64,000 nucleotides of DNA from JAKSPM01 sp964450645 (lineage in GTDB: Bacteria > Bacillota > Clostridia > Oscillospirales > Oscillospiraceae), in the NCBI GenBank assembly GCA_964450645.1, contig CAYVEB010000001.1:1-64000 (forward strand), written 5' to 3'. This document shows positions 20,641 to 29,618 of this stretch, piece by piece. Position 1 is the stretch's first letter. Each line of letters begins with the position of its first letter. A program made the translations under genes and the position numbers. The notes below the pieces were generated by a model. The model was not told where the DNA came from. It was given only the letters and a program-made list of their open reading frames with translations, and did no database searches.

Positions 20641-23442
20641 ATGACATTTTATGAAATTTTAGAAACCTTACTGATTGGGCCGCTGAAGCTGATTTTTGAA
20701 ATCATTTTTGAGTACGCCTACGGTCTTGTGGGGCATCCCGCGCTGGCAATTGTCTTTCTGAGCCTGATTATGAACATCCTGGTGCTGCCGCTGTATCGGC
20801 GTGCCGATGTGATGCAGGAACAGACGCGCGACCGCGAGGCGCAGCTCAAGGACGGCGTCGCCCATATTAAAAAGACGTTTACCGGTGATGAGCGGATGAT
20901 GATCCTGCAGACCTACTACCGACAAAATCACTACAAGCCCACGGACGCTCTGCGCGGCACAGTTTCCTTGCTTTTGGAGATTCCGTTTTTCATGGCGGCC
21001 TACCAGTTCCTCTCCCGGCTTGAAATTCTGCAGGGCGTTTCCATGGGGCCGATTGCGGATCTGAGCGCCCCGGACGGGTTGCTTGTGATCGGCGGCGTGG
21101 CGATCAATTTGCTCCCCATTGTAATGACGCTGGTGAACGTGATCTCCAGCACGCTGTATTTAAAGGGCTTCCCGTGGAAAACCAAGATCCAGCTGTACGC
21201 GATGGCGCTGTTTTTTCTGGTGTTCTTGTATTCGTCGCCGTCGTGCCTGGTGTTCTACTGGACGCTGAACAACGTGTTCTCGCTGATCAAAACCATCTTC
21301 TATAAGCTGAAAAACCCGCAGAAGGTTCTGCGCTATCTCACCGCAGCCGTCGGGGTGGCCATTTTTGTGTTTGGCTGGGTAGTCTATCAGACGGTGTCCC
21401 TCAAAAGGCGGATCTTCTTCGCCCTCGTCGGGCTGGCGATGCTGGTCCCGCTGTTCTGGCCGGCTTTGAAAAAGAAGGCGCGTCTGTCCGAAAAAGCGCG
21501 CGCGGCGCGGCCGAACCGGAGGCTGTTTTTGTGCGGCGCGGTTTTTCTGACGGTGCTGATCGGGCTGCTGATCCCGTCGGTGTTTATTGCCGCGTCTCCG
21601 CAGGAATACGTGGACATCACCTATTTCCACAATCCGCTGTGGTATATTGCCAGGTCGGCTTGCCTGGCGGCGGGAACGTTCCTCGTTTGGATGCGGGTGT
21701 TCTACTGGCTGGCCAGCGAAAAGGGCAAGGTCTTTTTTGAACGGCTCGTCTGGATCGCCTGCGGCGCGGCGGTCGTCAATTACATGTTCTTTGGGACGGA
21801 TCTGGGCGTGATTTCCGCGTCGCTGAAATATGAGGGCGGCATGAACTTCACCTTATGGCAGCAGCTGGTCAATTGGGCGGTTCTGGCAGTTCTGGCGGTG
21901 GGAATGTACGTGGTTGTCCGCAAGTGGAGCCGCGCGGCCACAGCCGTTCTGGCCGTGTCGGCGCTCGCCCTGGCCGGAATGACGGGTGCCAACCTTGTCA
22001 CGATCAAAAAATCCATCGATGAGATCGTCAAATCCACTGATGTGATCGCTAAATCCACCGATGAGGTCGCCTGTCAGCAGAACGTGGAATTGCCAAAATT
22101 TCAGCTCAGCAAAACGGGAAAAAATGTCGTCGTTTTGATGCTCGACCGCGCGGTCGGAGAATATATCCCCTACATCTTCCACGAAAAGCCGGAATTGACG
22201 GCGCAATTCGACGGGTTTACCTTCTATGAAAACACCATCTCGTTTGGCGGATCCACCAATTTTGGCGCTCCCGCGCTGCTCGGCGGCTATGAATACACGC
22301 CGGTCGAGATGAACAAACGCAGCGCGGAACCGCTGGTTGCCAAGCACAACGAGGCGCTCAAGGTGATGCCGCGGATCTTTTCTGAAAATGGCTACGACGT
22401 CACCGTCTGCGACCCGGTATACGCGAACTATCGCTTTATTCCGGATTTGAGCATTTTCGACGACTGTCCCGGTGTAAAGGCGTACATTTCCAAGGGACAA
22501 TTCGGAGATGTAAAGCAGAAAGAGGAAGTGATTCAAAACAATTACAGAAACTTTTTCTGCTTCAGCGTGATGAAAACCTTGCCCCTTACCCTGCAAAAGA
22601 CGGTTTACAACAACGGGAATTACCACCAGATCGCCGGGAGCAATGTCAGGCAGATCGTGTACGGGCTGTCGGCCGCCACCGGCATGAGCAGCGGATTTAT
22701 GGAATCGTATTCTGTGTTGGAAAATTTGCCTGCCATGACAAATATATCCGACGTAACTACCAACACCTACTTCTTTATGGACAACGAGACGACCCATAAT
22801 CCGATGCTGCTCCGGGAGCCGGACTATACGCCGGCTTTAATGGTGGACAACGCCGCCTACGATGCGGAGCACGCCGACCGGTTCACCGTAAACGGCCGGC
22901 AGATGCACGTGAAAACAGCTGATCAGATGATACACTACCATGCCAATATGGCCGCGATGATTCAGCTTGGGAATTGGTTCGACTATCTGCGGGAGAACGG
23001 CGTCTATGATAACACAAAGATTATCCTGGTCTCTGACCACGGGTGGAAGATGGGGGCGAGCGAGGATTTGATGATGCCCAATGACGCGGGCGAGGCGGTC
23101 GACGTGGGATTATTCTATCCGCTGTTGATGGTGAAGGATTTTAACGCGGAGGGTTTTACCACCTCCGGCGAATTTATGACCAACGCGGACGTTCCCACGC
23201 TGGCCATGAAGGATCTGATCGAGAATCCCGTCAACCCCTTTACCGGGAAGAGCATCAACAGCGACGAAAAATTTGCCCACGACCAGTTCATCATCCGATC
23301 CAAGGAATGGGTTACCGACAAAAATAATGGTACAACCTTTCTCCCCTCCGCGTGGGCCAGCGTCAAAGAGAACCTCTGGGACGCGGGCAACTGGACGTTC
23401 TATGAGGAGGAGATAGTTTTGGACGAAAACGCCGCGCCGTAA
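20641..23442 (+). CDS. YidC/Oxa1-like domain fused to an LTA-synthase/sulfatase-like phosphotransferase domain
   Basis: A 933-residue membrane protein with three parts. Residues 1-225 read as a YidC/Oxa1-like fold, but the position that usually holds the groove arginine of insertases appears to be Asn45 (LIMNILVLPLY). Residues 226-455 hold about seven more helices. After a short Lys/Ser/Asp heptad-like linker (456-476) comes an extracellular alkaline-phosphatase-superfamily domain (490-900). It has LMLDRA (Asp502 metal ligand), SFGGSTNFGAP (nucleophile Ser538 or Thr539) and VSDHGWKMG (Asp799, His800). These metal and nucleophile sites suggest it is active. The nearest known families are LTA synthases and phosphoethanolamine transferases. 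Its substrate here may be a choline- or glycerol-phosphate polymer, inferred from licABC and the TagF-like neighbour. Confidence 0.82.
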   Translation: MTFYEILETLLIGPLKLIFEIIFEYAYGLVGHPALAIVFLSLIMNILVLPLYRRADVMQEQTRDREAQLKDGVAHIKKTFTGDERMMILQTYYRQNHYKPTDALRGTVSLLLEIPFFMAAYQFLSRLEILQGVSMGPIADLSAPDGLLVIGGVAINLLPIVMTLVNVISSTLYLKGFPWKTKIQLYAMALFFLVFLYSSPSCLVFYWTLNNVFSLIKTIFYKLKNPQKVLRYLTAAVGVAIFVFGWVVYQTVSLKRRIFFALVGLAMLVPLFWPALKKKARLSEKARAARPNRRLFLCGAVFLTVLIGLLIPSVFIAASPQEYVDITYFHNPLWYIARSACLAAGTFLVWMRVFYWLASEKGKVFFERLVWIACGAAVVNYMFFGTDLGVISASLKYEGGMNFTLWQQLVNWAVLAVLAVGMYVVVRKWSRAATAVLAVSALALAGMTGANLVTIKKSIDEIVKSTDVIAKSTDEVACQQNVELPKFQLSKTGKNVVVLMLDRAVGEYIPYIFHEKPELTAQFDGFTFYENTISFGGSTNFGAPALLGGYEYTPVEMNKRSAEPLVAKHNEALKVMPRIFSENGYDVTVCDPVYANYRFIPDLSIFDDCPGVKAYISKGQFGDVKQKEEVIQNNYRNFFCFSVMKTLPLTLQKTVYNNGNYHQIAGSNVRQIVYGLSAATGMSSGFMESYSVLENLPAMTNISDVTTNTYFFMDNETTHNPMLLREPDYTPALMVDNAAYDAEHADRFTVNGRQMHVKTADQMIHYHANMAAMIQLGNWFDYLRENGVYDNTKIILVSDHGWKMGASEDLMMPNDAGEAVDVGLFYPLLMVKDFNAEGFTTSGEFMTNADVPTLAMKDLIENPVNPFTGKSINSDEKFAHDQFIIRSKEWVTDKNNGTTFLPSAWASVKENLWDAGNWTFYEEEIVLDENAAP

Positions 23443-23455
23443 CTGCGTACAAGCG

Positions 23456-23501
23456 AAAATGGGGCTGTCGCTCAACTTCCGTTTTGCGACAGCCCCATTT
23501 T
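23456..23501. terminator. Bidirectional terminator
   Basis: A perfect 16-bp stem (23456-23471 with 23486-23501) begins AAAATGGGG and ends CCCCATTTT, so each strand ends in a T run. It separates the lic operon (plus) from the CPBP gene (minus). Confidence 0.9.
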
Positions 23502-23507
23502 GTATGC

Positions 23508-24164
23508 TCACGGCCGGTTGCGGAGTGCCGCGACATAGGCCAAGAAATTGTATCCCGCGTGCGCCAGGATGCAGCAGAACACGGAGCCTGTCTGCAAATA
23601 CAGCAGGCCCAGCGCAATTCCGCAGGCAAACGCGTAGCACGCCTGCGCGATGTCCGCGTGGAGCAGGGCAAACAGGAGCGAGGACACCAGCAGCGCGATG
23701 GCGAATCCATAACTGACTGACAGGCCGCCGAGCAGAAAGTCCCGCATCAGAATCTCCTCCGCCACCGGCGCGATCACACAGATTTGAAAAAACCGAGTCC
23801 CCGGCGCTTGCCGCAGCGCATCGGCCGTCTTTTGCTCGCGCTCCACGCTTGCCGGAAAAAGCCGCCTTCGCGCCGGCGCCAGCGCCCGATTCAGAAGGAA
23901 AAGCATGACGGCGCAGCCTGCCGCCAGCAAAATTCCCTGCGGCAAGACGCTTTGAAACAGTTGAATCTGAAAGGAATTCAGTTTACTGAGCAACGCCAGA
24001 TAGGCTGCCGCGACCAAAGCGGCGGACAGAACGTCCAAATATTTTTCATAGGCCGGCGCGATTTTTCGCCACACCGCAGCGTCAAGCAGCGTACGCACCA
24101 ATGAAAACCCGAACCAGATCAGCGCCCACAGCACGCCGGCCCCGATCGATATCCCTCGATTCAA
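23508..24164 (-). CDS. CPBP family intramembrane metalloprotease
   Basis: A 218-residue membrane protein of the CAAX protease and bacteriocin-processing (Abi) family. The three conserved blocks are present: APVAEEILMRDFLLGG with the EExxxR motif, SSLLFALLHAD with FxxxH, and ILAHAGYNFLA with HxxxN. Members include Rce1-like proteases and self-immunity proteins of bacteriocin producers. Biological target is unknown. The start is a TTG (24162-24164) with AAGGGGAAG about 7 bases upstream. No bacteriocin gene was recognised nearby. Confidence 0.88.
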   Translation of the reverse strand: MNRGISIGAGVLWALIWFGFSLVRTLLDAAVWRKIAPAYEKYLDVLSAALVAAAYLALLSKLNSFQIQLFQSVLPQGILLAAGCAVMLFLLNRALAPARRRLFPASVEREQKTADALRQAPGTRFFQICVIAPVAEEILMRDFLLGGLSVSYGFAIALLVSSLLFALLHADIAQACYAFACGIALGLLYLQTGSVFCCILAHAGYNFLAYVAALRNRP

Positions 24165-24459
24165 CCCCAGTCTTCCCCTTATTAAAATTTAACAAAAATC
24201 CCAGACGGCTGCAAAGACCCGAAACGGGCCAGAAAACACGCGCGGGATCACAATTCATTATACCCGCGCAATCGCGGGAAGTCAACACGCCGCCGAAACA
24301 GGTAAAAAGATGTCGTGATATCCATTGATAGGAACCATTATTGTGAAAAAAGGAAAAATATTTCGTATGATATCGCATGGAATGGGCTCCGGAACCGGAA
24401 TCTGTAAGGCAAAGTCAAAAAAGTCCGCCAAACGCGGCCCGCCTCATCTTTTCAGTTTT
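24165..24459. other. Intergenic region, no gene seen
   Basis: About 300 bases between the CPBP gene and the sortase remnant, A+T-rich at 24330-24370. It likely contains the CPBP promoter on the minus strand, but no clear hexamers were fixed. Confidence 0.4.
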
Positions 24460-24640
24460 TCAGCTATATGGCAGCTCTCCCCCACCCACCGGCGGGGACG
24501 AACCGGGGATGTGCCCTACAGCGGCCTTGCGAATATCGGCGCCGGTGGTATGATAAGTGGGCAAGGACACTTCAATCTTGGGAATCTCCAGATAGCACAT
24601 GCCCGTCTCGTTGACGTCCGGAAGCGCGCCGGGCGGGGCT
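24460..24640 (-). pseudogene. Class C sortase remnant
   Basis: About 55 residues are readable on the minus strand and match the middle of class C (pilin-polymerising) sortases: CYLEIPKIEVSLPTYHTT, then AVGHIPGSSPPVGG. In intact enzymes the last block is followed by the catalytic His and later a TLxTC cysteine. Here the frame stops at 24460 right after it. The N-terminal membrane helix and both catalytic residues are missing. The remnant sits just past the terminator of the LPXTG gene, a place where sortase genes often lie. It is probably a deletion scar, so anchoring of the LPXTG protein must rely on a sortase elsewhere. Confidence 0.75.
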
Positions 24641-24670
24641 CCCGGCGCCTGGGGTTGGGAGTTCTTCCGC

Positions 24671-24708
24671 AAAAAGGGCCGGAGACGCACTTCCCGCCTC
24701 CGGCCCTT
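24671..24708 (-). terminator. Terminator of the LPXTG protein gene
   Basis: Minus-strand stem AGGGCCGGAG/CTCCGGCCCT (24698-24707 with 24675-24684) is followed by TTTTT. It lies about 90 bases past the stop codon. Confidence 0.85.
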
Positions 24709-24795
24709 CAACAATGCGCAATATGGGCGACAACTTCATTCCTCCATGGGAAACTTCTTTTTCAGTTTGGCACAAGTGCCCGCGAAAGCCGCCCG

Positions 24796-27700
24796 CTACC
24801 TACCGCGTTGCAGGCGCTTTTTCAATACCAGGATAACGGCGCTGCCAAATATCAGCGCAAGTCCTGTCGCCGCAAACGCGAATACCCCCGGCCCGCCTGT
24901 TTCCGGCAACATATACGGGTTGGCATTGTTGGTCACCGTCAAGGTACCGTTGGGCAAGGCGAACGTTGCATCGGGGTACTTTTCGCCGTCGATTCCGTTC
25001 CGCGCTCCATAATAGAACACAATCGGAGCGTCCAACATCTCATACCCTTCTGGAGCCTCTTGCTCGACCAAAATGTAGTAGTTACCCGGCCCCAGGCGCC
25101 AGTTTTTACTCTTATCGATCTTAAAGCTGCCGTTCTCATCGGTCTCGAATACCCAGCTTTCCTCGGTATAGCAGCTGTATTTTCGATCCCCGACTGAAAT
25201 CTCATCCGTTTCCTCCAGCGTGGAGTCTTCGTTCCGCACGATATAGAACTGGAACCTCGCGCCCTGCAAATTTTTGGCGTTATTGGCGCTGTCGGTTTTC
25301 TTCACGGTCAGCTCATATATGCTGCCATTGCCGCCGCCGGAGATATCCGACACCTGCAGGGATCCGGAATACCCGGCGTTGGTTCTGTCCACGCCGTCGA
25401 TGCTGGCCTCGTTGGAAACCTCCACATCCGTGCCCGTCTCTGGGATCAGCGCATCGTATTTGATGGTCAGCGCTGTGCTATCCGGAACCTGGAGCTTGAA
25501 CTGGCTCCCATCCTCCGTAGGGAGCATTTCAAAGGGCACAGCCTGCCCGTTTGCATCCAAAACCTCAATGGTGTTTATCTGGATCTGGAGGTTTTTGCTG
25601 GTGTCCGTCACAATCAGGACATCCTTCTCCGCATCCAAATCATCCGCGTAGGGGTTAATGTGCAGCGTAAACCGCAGCAAATTGCTCTGCCCCACCTGCT
25701 CGGCCTGCTTGGTCAGACGGGAGGGGAAATAGGGGATGTCGGCCTCCGCCTCCCAGTGGGTCATGTTCTGATCCTTGATCGAGGCTGAGTTGTGAATCGG
25801 TGTCTCCTCCCAATCGTGGGCGTGCGCCTCCAGCCATTCGTCGCTGGCTTTCAGAGTGTAGGTAAACTCGATCCTGTCCAGCGTGACGTTGGGATTCCAT
25901 TGAAAGACCTGATCCAGCCAATTGCCGTTCAAGGTTCCTTCTCCTTGTTTAAATCCGCCCAAAGTTGCGTTAATCGTGCCGTCGCTGAAATCCGTGTCTG
26001 CGAAGTACCAACTTCTGGCTTTCGGGTCGTAGGTGAAAGCCCGATAACTGCCCTCCCTGGCATATATAGTCGCCTTAAGGCTCCCATCCACATACAGCCA
26101 GCCGTCTGGATAGTCGTCTACAAACTCTACAGATCGGCCCCAACCATCGGGTGTACTGGTGGCATTCGCCATATCGATTAAGTATTGCAGAACAGTGCTG
26201 TCGCCTAGGCCCAGGGTGACGGTATAGTCGATGGTGTTGGTGTTCTTATCCAGCTTGCCGGTCTTGTTCAGCTTTTCCCCGTTGCCGAAGAACACTTGAT
26301 ATGTGGAGGAGTAGTGGTCATGGGTGAGGTTGACGGCGTTCTTAAGCCCCGCCATCAGCAGCTCATCCTTGGTCAGTTCGATTGTTTCTTGGGACTCCAC
26401 ATTGTAGAGAGTCAGGCCGTTGGACACATCCAGATCGTAGGACACCTTGATCAACCGGTGATTTTCGCAGTTCCAGTAGCCTTGCCTGTGCGTGGTGTTG
26501 TCCAGCCCGAACCAAATCTGCAAATTGGCGGTGTTCGGCTGGTAGAGGTAATTGTCCATGCTGCTGGAATCATAGCCCGTGTTGCCCGCCCTGGCCTGTG
26601 AAAGGGTCCAACCCGGCAGCGGCTCGCCCCAATCCGTCTCCGGAACAGCGAAGCCGTTCTTTCTCTCCTCCCAAGTCTCCAGATTCCGGGCATAGACTTT
26701 CAGATTTTTGATCTCAGGGGCCAGATTCGCACCCCCATCTTTGGACCACATCACATACCAGAGCTTGTTCTGGTACACGGTGGTGTAGTCCGTAATGGCA
26801 AAAGGTTCGTACTCGCCTGCGGCCACTGCCACATACAGGTCATAATGGAGGGTGGCCGTTGCCTCGTTATAGTCCTCAGCCTTGCTTACCACGCCGTCGC
26901 CGGGATTCGGCCGGTCGACCTCCATCTGGCTGCTCACCTTCTCCTCCACAGGAATGTCATTTGTCTCTCCCGTCTGGGGATCCGTCACCGGCATGGTGCC
27001 GGTGATGGTGGCGTCGTTCACCACATTGGCCCAGAACCTGCCATAGGACTCATCATCGAAATTCACCTGATACTGATAGGTGACAAACAGTTCGTCGCCC
27101 TCTTCCAGGGGGTTATAGACGGAGCCCTCCTTGAGTTTTAACCGGAAGGTCTGTTTCCCAGGGTTCTCCGGGTCCTCTACCAGCACCACCTCATAGTCCT
27201 CCGGGCCCAGCGTGACCAGCTCCTCTACGCCGTTTTTCTTGACGGTGACAGTGACAGCCGGCTGGCCGTTCTCGTCCGTGATCATATCCAGAGTGACAGC
27301 GGAATCGGTCTGGGGTATGGTGAGTGTGTCGGTAATCTCCAGGTCGTTTACCTCGCCGTGCTCCACCTTGGCGCTGACGGTGTAGCTGAGTATCTCATTT
27401 TCACTGTCGTAGCTGCCGGTCTTATCCGCCTTGATCTGGGGCTGATCCGTGATTTTAAAGTTAAAGTCCTCGCCCGCATCGCCAAAATGTACGTCGGTGT
27501 CGCTGCCGTCCGGAGCGGCCTGTGCGGAGGCCTCCATGTCAAACGAAAAGGCGACGTCGTTGGAGGAATCCAGCGCTTGTTTCCCCTCGTCGCTAAGCTC
27601 GATGATGAGCAGACCGTTTTCGTCGATGGAGTAGGTGCCGACCGTGACCTCCTGCCCGTCGATCATGATCTTTAGCGGCGCAGGGTCCCTGGGTTCAACC

Positions 27701-28479
27701 TTGAAGTTCTCAGGGATCTGATATGTCAGCTTTCCATCCTCCGACCATTTAAATTGATCACCCTGCGGGCCGCCTTCCCGAAACTCCAGATGGATATGAT
27801 ACTCCTCGCCCACAAAAAGGGTGCCGTCCTCGATGGGGTTCCCCTCGGCATCGGTAATGGTCACGTCGTCCAGCAAGCCGGTGATATCGCCCTCCTGGGA
27901 GGTGTTGCCAATTAAAAACACGAAATCGGAAAAGCCTGTTGATGTAAATGTCGTAAAGCCGTCTTCGTCCACCTGGGTCGCGGCCAGCACCTTTGCACCG
28001 TCCTCGCCAAAATGAACCACCGTGATCGGATCTCCGACGGTAAACCCATCCCTCAAGAGCTGAACGGTCACCTGTACCGGCGCGGCGGGTTCCACCTCTT
28101 TGTCGTCCACGTAGAAGCCGACGTTGTAAATCGCGCTTGCCGCGCCGGCCCCGTCCGCTCTGCCGGCGGCGGCCAAAGCGTCCGCCATCTCCCGGGCATA
28201 ACCGTCTGGATTTGTCTCAGGCGTCACCAGGCAGGCCCGCAGCTCGGCGTTCTTTGGGATCCGCGCATCCTCGCCATAAGCTGCCGTGACGTACACGCTC
28301 TCGTCCTTATACGTTGCGAGCGTTGGATTGCTTTCGCCGCGGAAGCGCGTCCACAGCCCGAGTGAAAGCATAATTATGCCGAGCACCAGCGATGTCCAGC
28401 CTATAATTTCAAGCAAGGCGCCCTTCCTGCTTTCCCGCGCACGCTTCATGTCTTGATTGAAATTTGCCGCTTTCATCAT
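24796..28479 (-). CDS. Large LPXTG-anchored surface protein (adhesin or pilin-like)
   Basis: A 1227-residue wall-anchored protein. The N-terminus has a basic stretch and a hydrophobic helix (about 23-43) that acts as signal or signal-anchor. The middle consists of beta-rich adhesin-like modules with TDTLTIPQ-type and TVSAKVEHGEVNDL segments, like the fibronectin/collagen-binding repeats of Gram-positive adhesins. A Cna-B/SpaA-like domain at about 1080-1180 has ELTVKKTD and EQEAPEGYEM, the likely Lys and Glu of an internal isopeptide bond. The C-terminus is LPETGG, a hydrophobic helix and KKRLQRGR, a standard sortase signal. Two adjacent ATGs (28479 and 28476) follow a GGAGG site. A sortase fragment lies downstream. 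Confidence 0.88.
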   Translation of the reverse strand: MMKAANFNQDMKRARESRKGALLEIIGWTSLVLGIIMLSLGLWTRFRGESNPTLATYKDESVYVTAAYGEDARIPKNAELRACLVTPETNPDGYAREMADALAAAGRADGAGAASAIYNVGFYVDDKEVEPAAPVQVTVQLLRDGFTVGDPITVVHFGEDGAKVLAATQVDEDGFTTFTSTGFSDFVFLIGNTSQEGDITGLLDDVTITDAEGNPIEDGTLFVGEEYHIHLEFREGGPQGDQFKWSEDGKLTYQIPENFKVEPRDPAPLKIMIDGQEVTVGTYSIDENGLLIIELSDEGKQALDSSNDVAFSFDMEASAQAAPDGSDTDVHFGDAGEDFNFKITDQPQIKADKTGSYDSENEILSYTVSAKVEHGEVNDLEITDTLTIPQTDSAVTLDMITDENGQPAVTVTVKKNGVEELVTLGPEDYEVVLVEDPENPGKQTFRLKLKEGSVYNPLEEGDELFVTYQYQVNFDDESYGRFWANVVNDATITGTMPVTDPQTGETNDIPVEEKVSSQMEVDRPNPGDGVVSKAEDYNEATATLHYDLYVAVAAGEYEPFAITDYTTVYQNKLWYVMWSKDGGANLAPEIKNLKVYARNLETWEERKNGFAVPETDWGEPLPGWTLSQARAGNTGYDSSSMDNYLYQPNTANLQIWFGLDNTTHRQGYWNCENHRLIKVSYDLDVSNGLTLYNVESQETIELTKDELLMAGLKNAVNLTHDHYSSTYQVFFGNGEKLNKTGKLDKNTNTIDYTVTLGLGDSTVLQYLIDMANATSTPDGWGRSVEFVDDYPDGWLYVDGSLKATIYAREGSYRAFTYDPKARSWYFADTDFSDGTINATLGGFKQGEGTLNGNWLDQVFQWNPNVTLDRIEFTYTLKASDEWLEAHAHDWEETPIHNSASIKDQNMTHWEAEADIPYFPSRLTKQAEQVGQSNLLRFTLHINPYADDLDAEKDVLIVTDTSKNLQIQINTIEVLDANGQAVPFEMLPTEDGSQFKLQVPDSTALTIKYDALIPETGTDVEVSNEASIDGVDRTNAGYSGSLQVSDISGGGNGSIYELTVKKTDSANNAKNLQGARFQFYIVRNEDSTLEETDEISVGDRKYSCYTEESWVFETDENGSFKIDKSKNWRLGPGNYYILVEQEAPEGYEMLDAPIVFYYGARNGIDGEKYPDATFALPNGTLTVTNNANPYMLPETGGPGVFAFAATGLALIFGSAVILVLKKRLQRGR

Positions 28480-28633
28480 GCCACCTCCATAAAACCGTTT
28501 TCTGCAAAATCCGGCATAGCATCGGACTTGTTATTTTTTTCGTGCCCATCGGGGCTGCGCATGCCCGCCCTGGTTAGGCACATCCGCAGATTCGTGGGAT
28601 CCGCGATGCAAAACACGACCCTACACTTTTGCT

Positions 28634-28662
28634 ATTATACCACTTTCGTATCGAATTTTCAA
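28634..28662 (-). promoter_or_regulatory. Sigma-A-type promoter of the LPXTG gene
   Basis: On the minus strand TTGAAA (28657-28662) and TATAAT (28634-28639) are 17 bases apart. The leader to the start codon is about 150 bases. Confidence 0.75.
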
Positions 28663-29122
28663 TAGAAAGCAGGACTTTCAGCCGGTAAAATTTCTGCGGA
28701 ACCGCGGTTTTTCGTGTCCTTTGAAAGACATTCCGGTCACACGGGCGGCCCGTCTGCGGCAGGGCGGACCGCCCGTAAGCCCTTATACACAGCGTATGAT
28801 TCAGAAGGCGCGGACGTTCAAAAAAGTGATGCCGGCGTTCGTCTTAACCGTACCTTTCATTCGATACTATGCATGGCGACGCTCGTACCGTTGGCCAACT
28901 CCAGGTTTTCCTGATGAATTTTCCTTTGGAGGCAGCCGCGGCCGCCGGCGTGCCCTGACCGCAGGTTTGTCGACTGTCTCCGCCCCGCAATCGCAGCGGC
29001 ATTTCCAAACGGTGTACCCATTTTGCCATTTCTCTGAAAAAGGAAATTCTATTTACGCGGTCGTCCGGTCGCGGAGCAGGCCGGCTATGCGGCGCTTTGG
29101 GGCTGCAAAAGCATAGCAAAAA
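28663..29122. other. Intergenic region with hairpins, no supported gene
   Basis: ORFs on both strands here lack family features. A GC-rich inverted repeat with GGGCGG/CCGCCC ends lies around 28743-28774. A GCTATGC...GCATAGC pair at 29091-29117 resembles the hairpin at 7836-7861. Confidence 0.45.
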
Positions 29123-29164
29123 GCCCGGAACTGAGATCACCGAAGTCAGTTCCGGGCATTTTTT
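29123..29164. terminator. Terminator downstream of spoVAC
   Basis: A perfect 12-bp stem GCCCGGAACTGA/TCAGTTCCGGGC (29123-29134 with 29146-29157) is flanked by A and T runs, so it can act on both strands. It directly follows the spoVAC stop at 29181. Confidence 0.85.
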
Positions 29165-29180
29165 GCGGGATATGGCAACG

Positions 29181-29618
29181 CTATAAAATTCGCAGCAGCT
29201 GATAGATCAGCCCGTAGATCGCGCTGGCGACGGTTCCGAACACCAGGACAGGCCCGGCGATGGAGAACATCTTCACGCACACGCCCAGCACAATTCCCTC
29301 CGTCTGGAATTCGATCGCGGGCGCGCTGATGGAGTTGGCAAACCCCGTGATCGGTACCAGCGTACCGGCGCCCGCGATTTTGGCGATGTCATCGTAGACG
29401 GCCAAACCGGTCAGCACAGCGGAGAGCAGAATCAGGCTGACGGACGTGGCCGTGCCCGCCAGGTCCTCGTTTAGACCCAGTGCGCTGAAGCCGTTCATGA
29501 GCAGCTGGCCCAGGCAGCAGATCAGGCCGCCGGTCCAAAACGCGTTGAACATGTTCTTCCAAATGGGCGATTTGGGCGCGATGGAGTTGACATAATCTTG
29601 ATATTCTTTGTTGGTCAT
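29181..29618 (-). CDS. spoVAC: Stage V sporulation protein AC
   Basis: A membrane protein of the SpoVA channel that moves Ca-dipicolinic acid into the forespore and out on germination; SpoVAC is the mechanosensitive part in Bacillus. The 145 residues match its length and pattern: KSPIWKNMFNAFWTGGLICC, then LTGLAVYDDIAKIAGAGTLVP and GFANSISAPAIEFQTEG, followed by two helices. ATG 29618 has a GGGGGG run 12 bases upstream; the frame above it has no support. The usual neighbours spoVAD and spoVAE are not downstream; a strong terminator lies there instead. Confidence 0.93.
   Translation of the reverse strand: MTNKEYQDYVNSIAPKSPIWKNMFNAFWTGGLICCLGQLLMNGFSALGLNEDLAGTATSVSLILLSAVLTGLAVYDDIAKIAGAGTLVPITGFANSISAPAIEFQTEGIVLGVCVKMFSIAGPVLVFGTVASAIYGLIYQLLRIL

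Noticed and set aside
28721..29116. A 131-codon ORF and a 98-codon antisense ORF between the LPXTG gene and spoVAC
   Set aside because: Neither has family features or good start signals; the region looks like hairpin-rich intergenic DNA.
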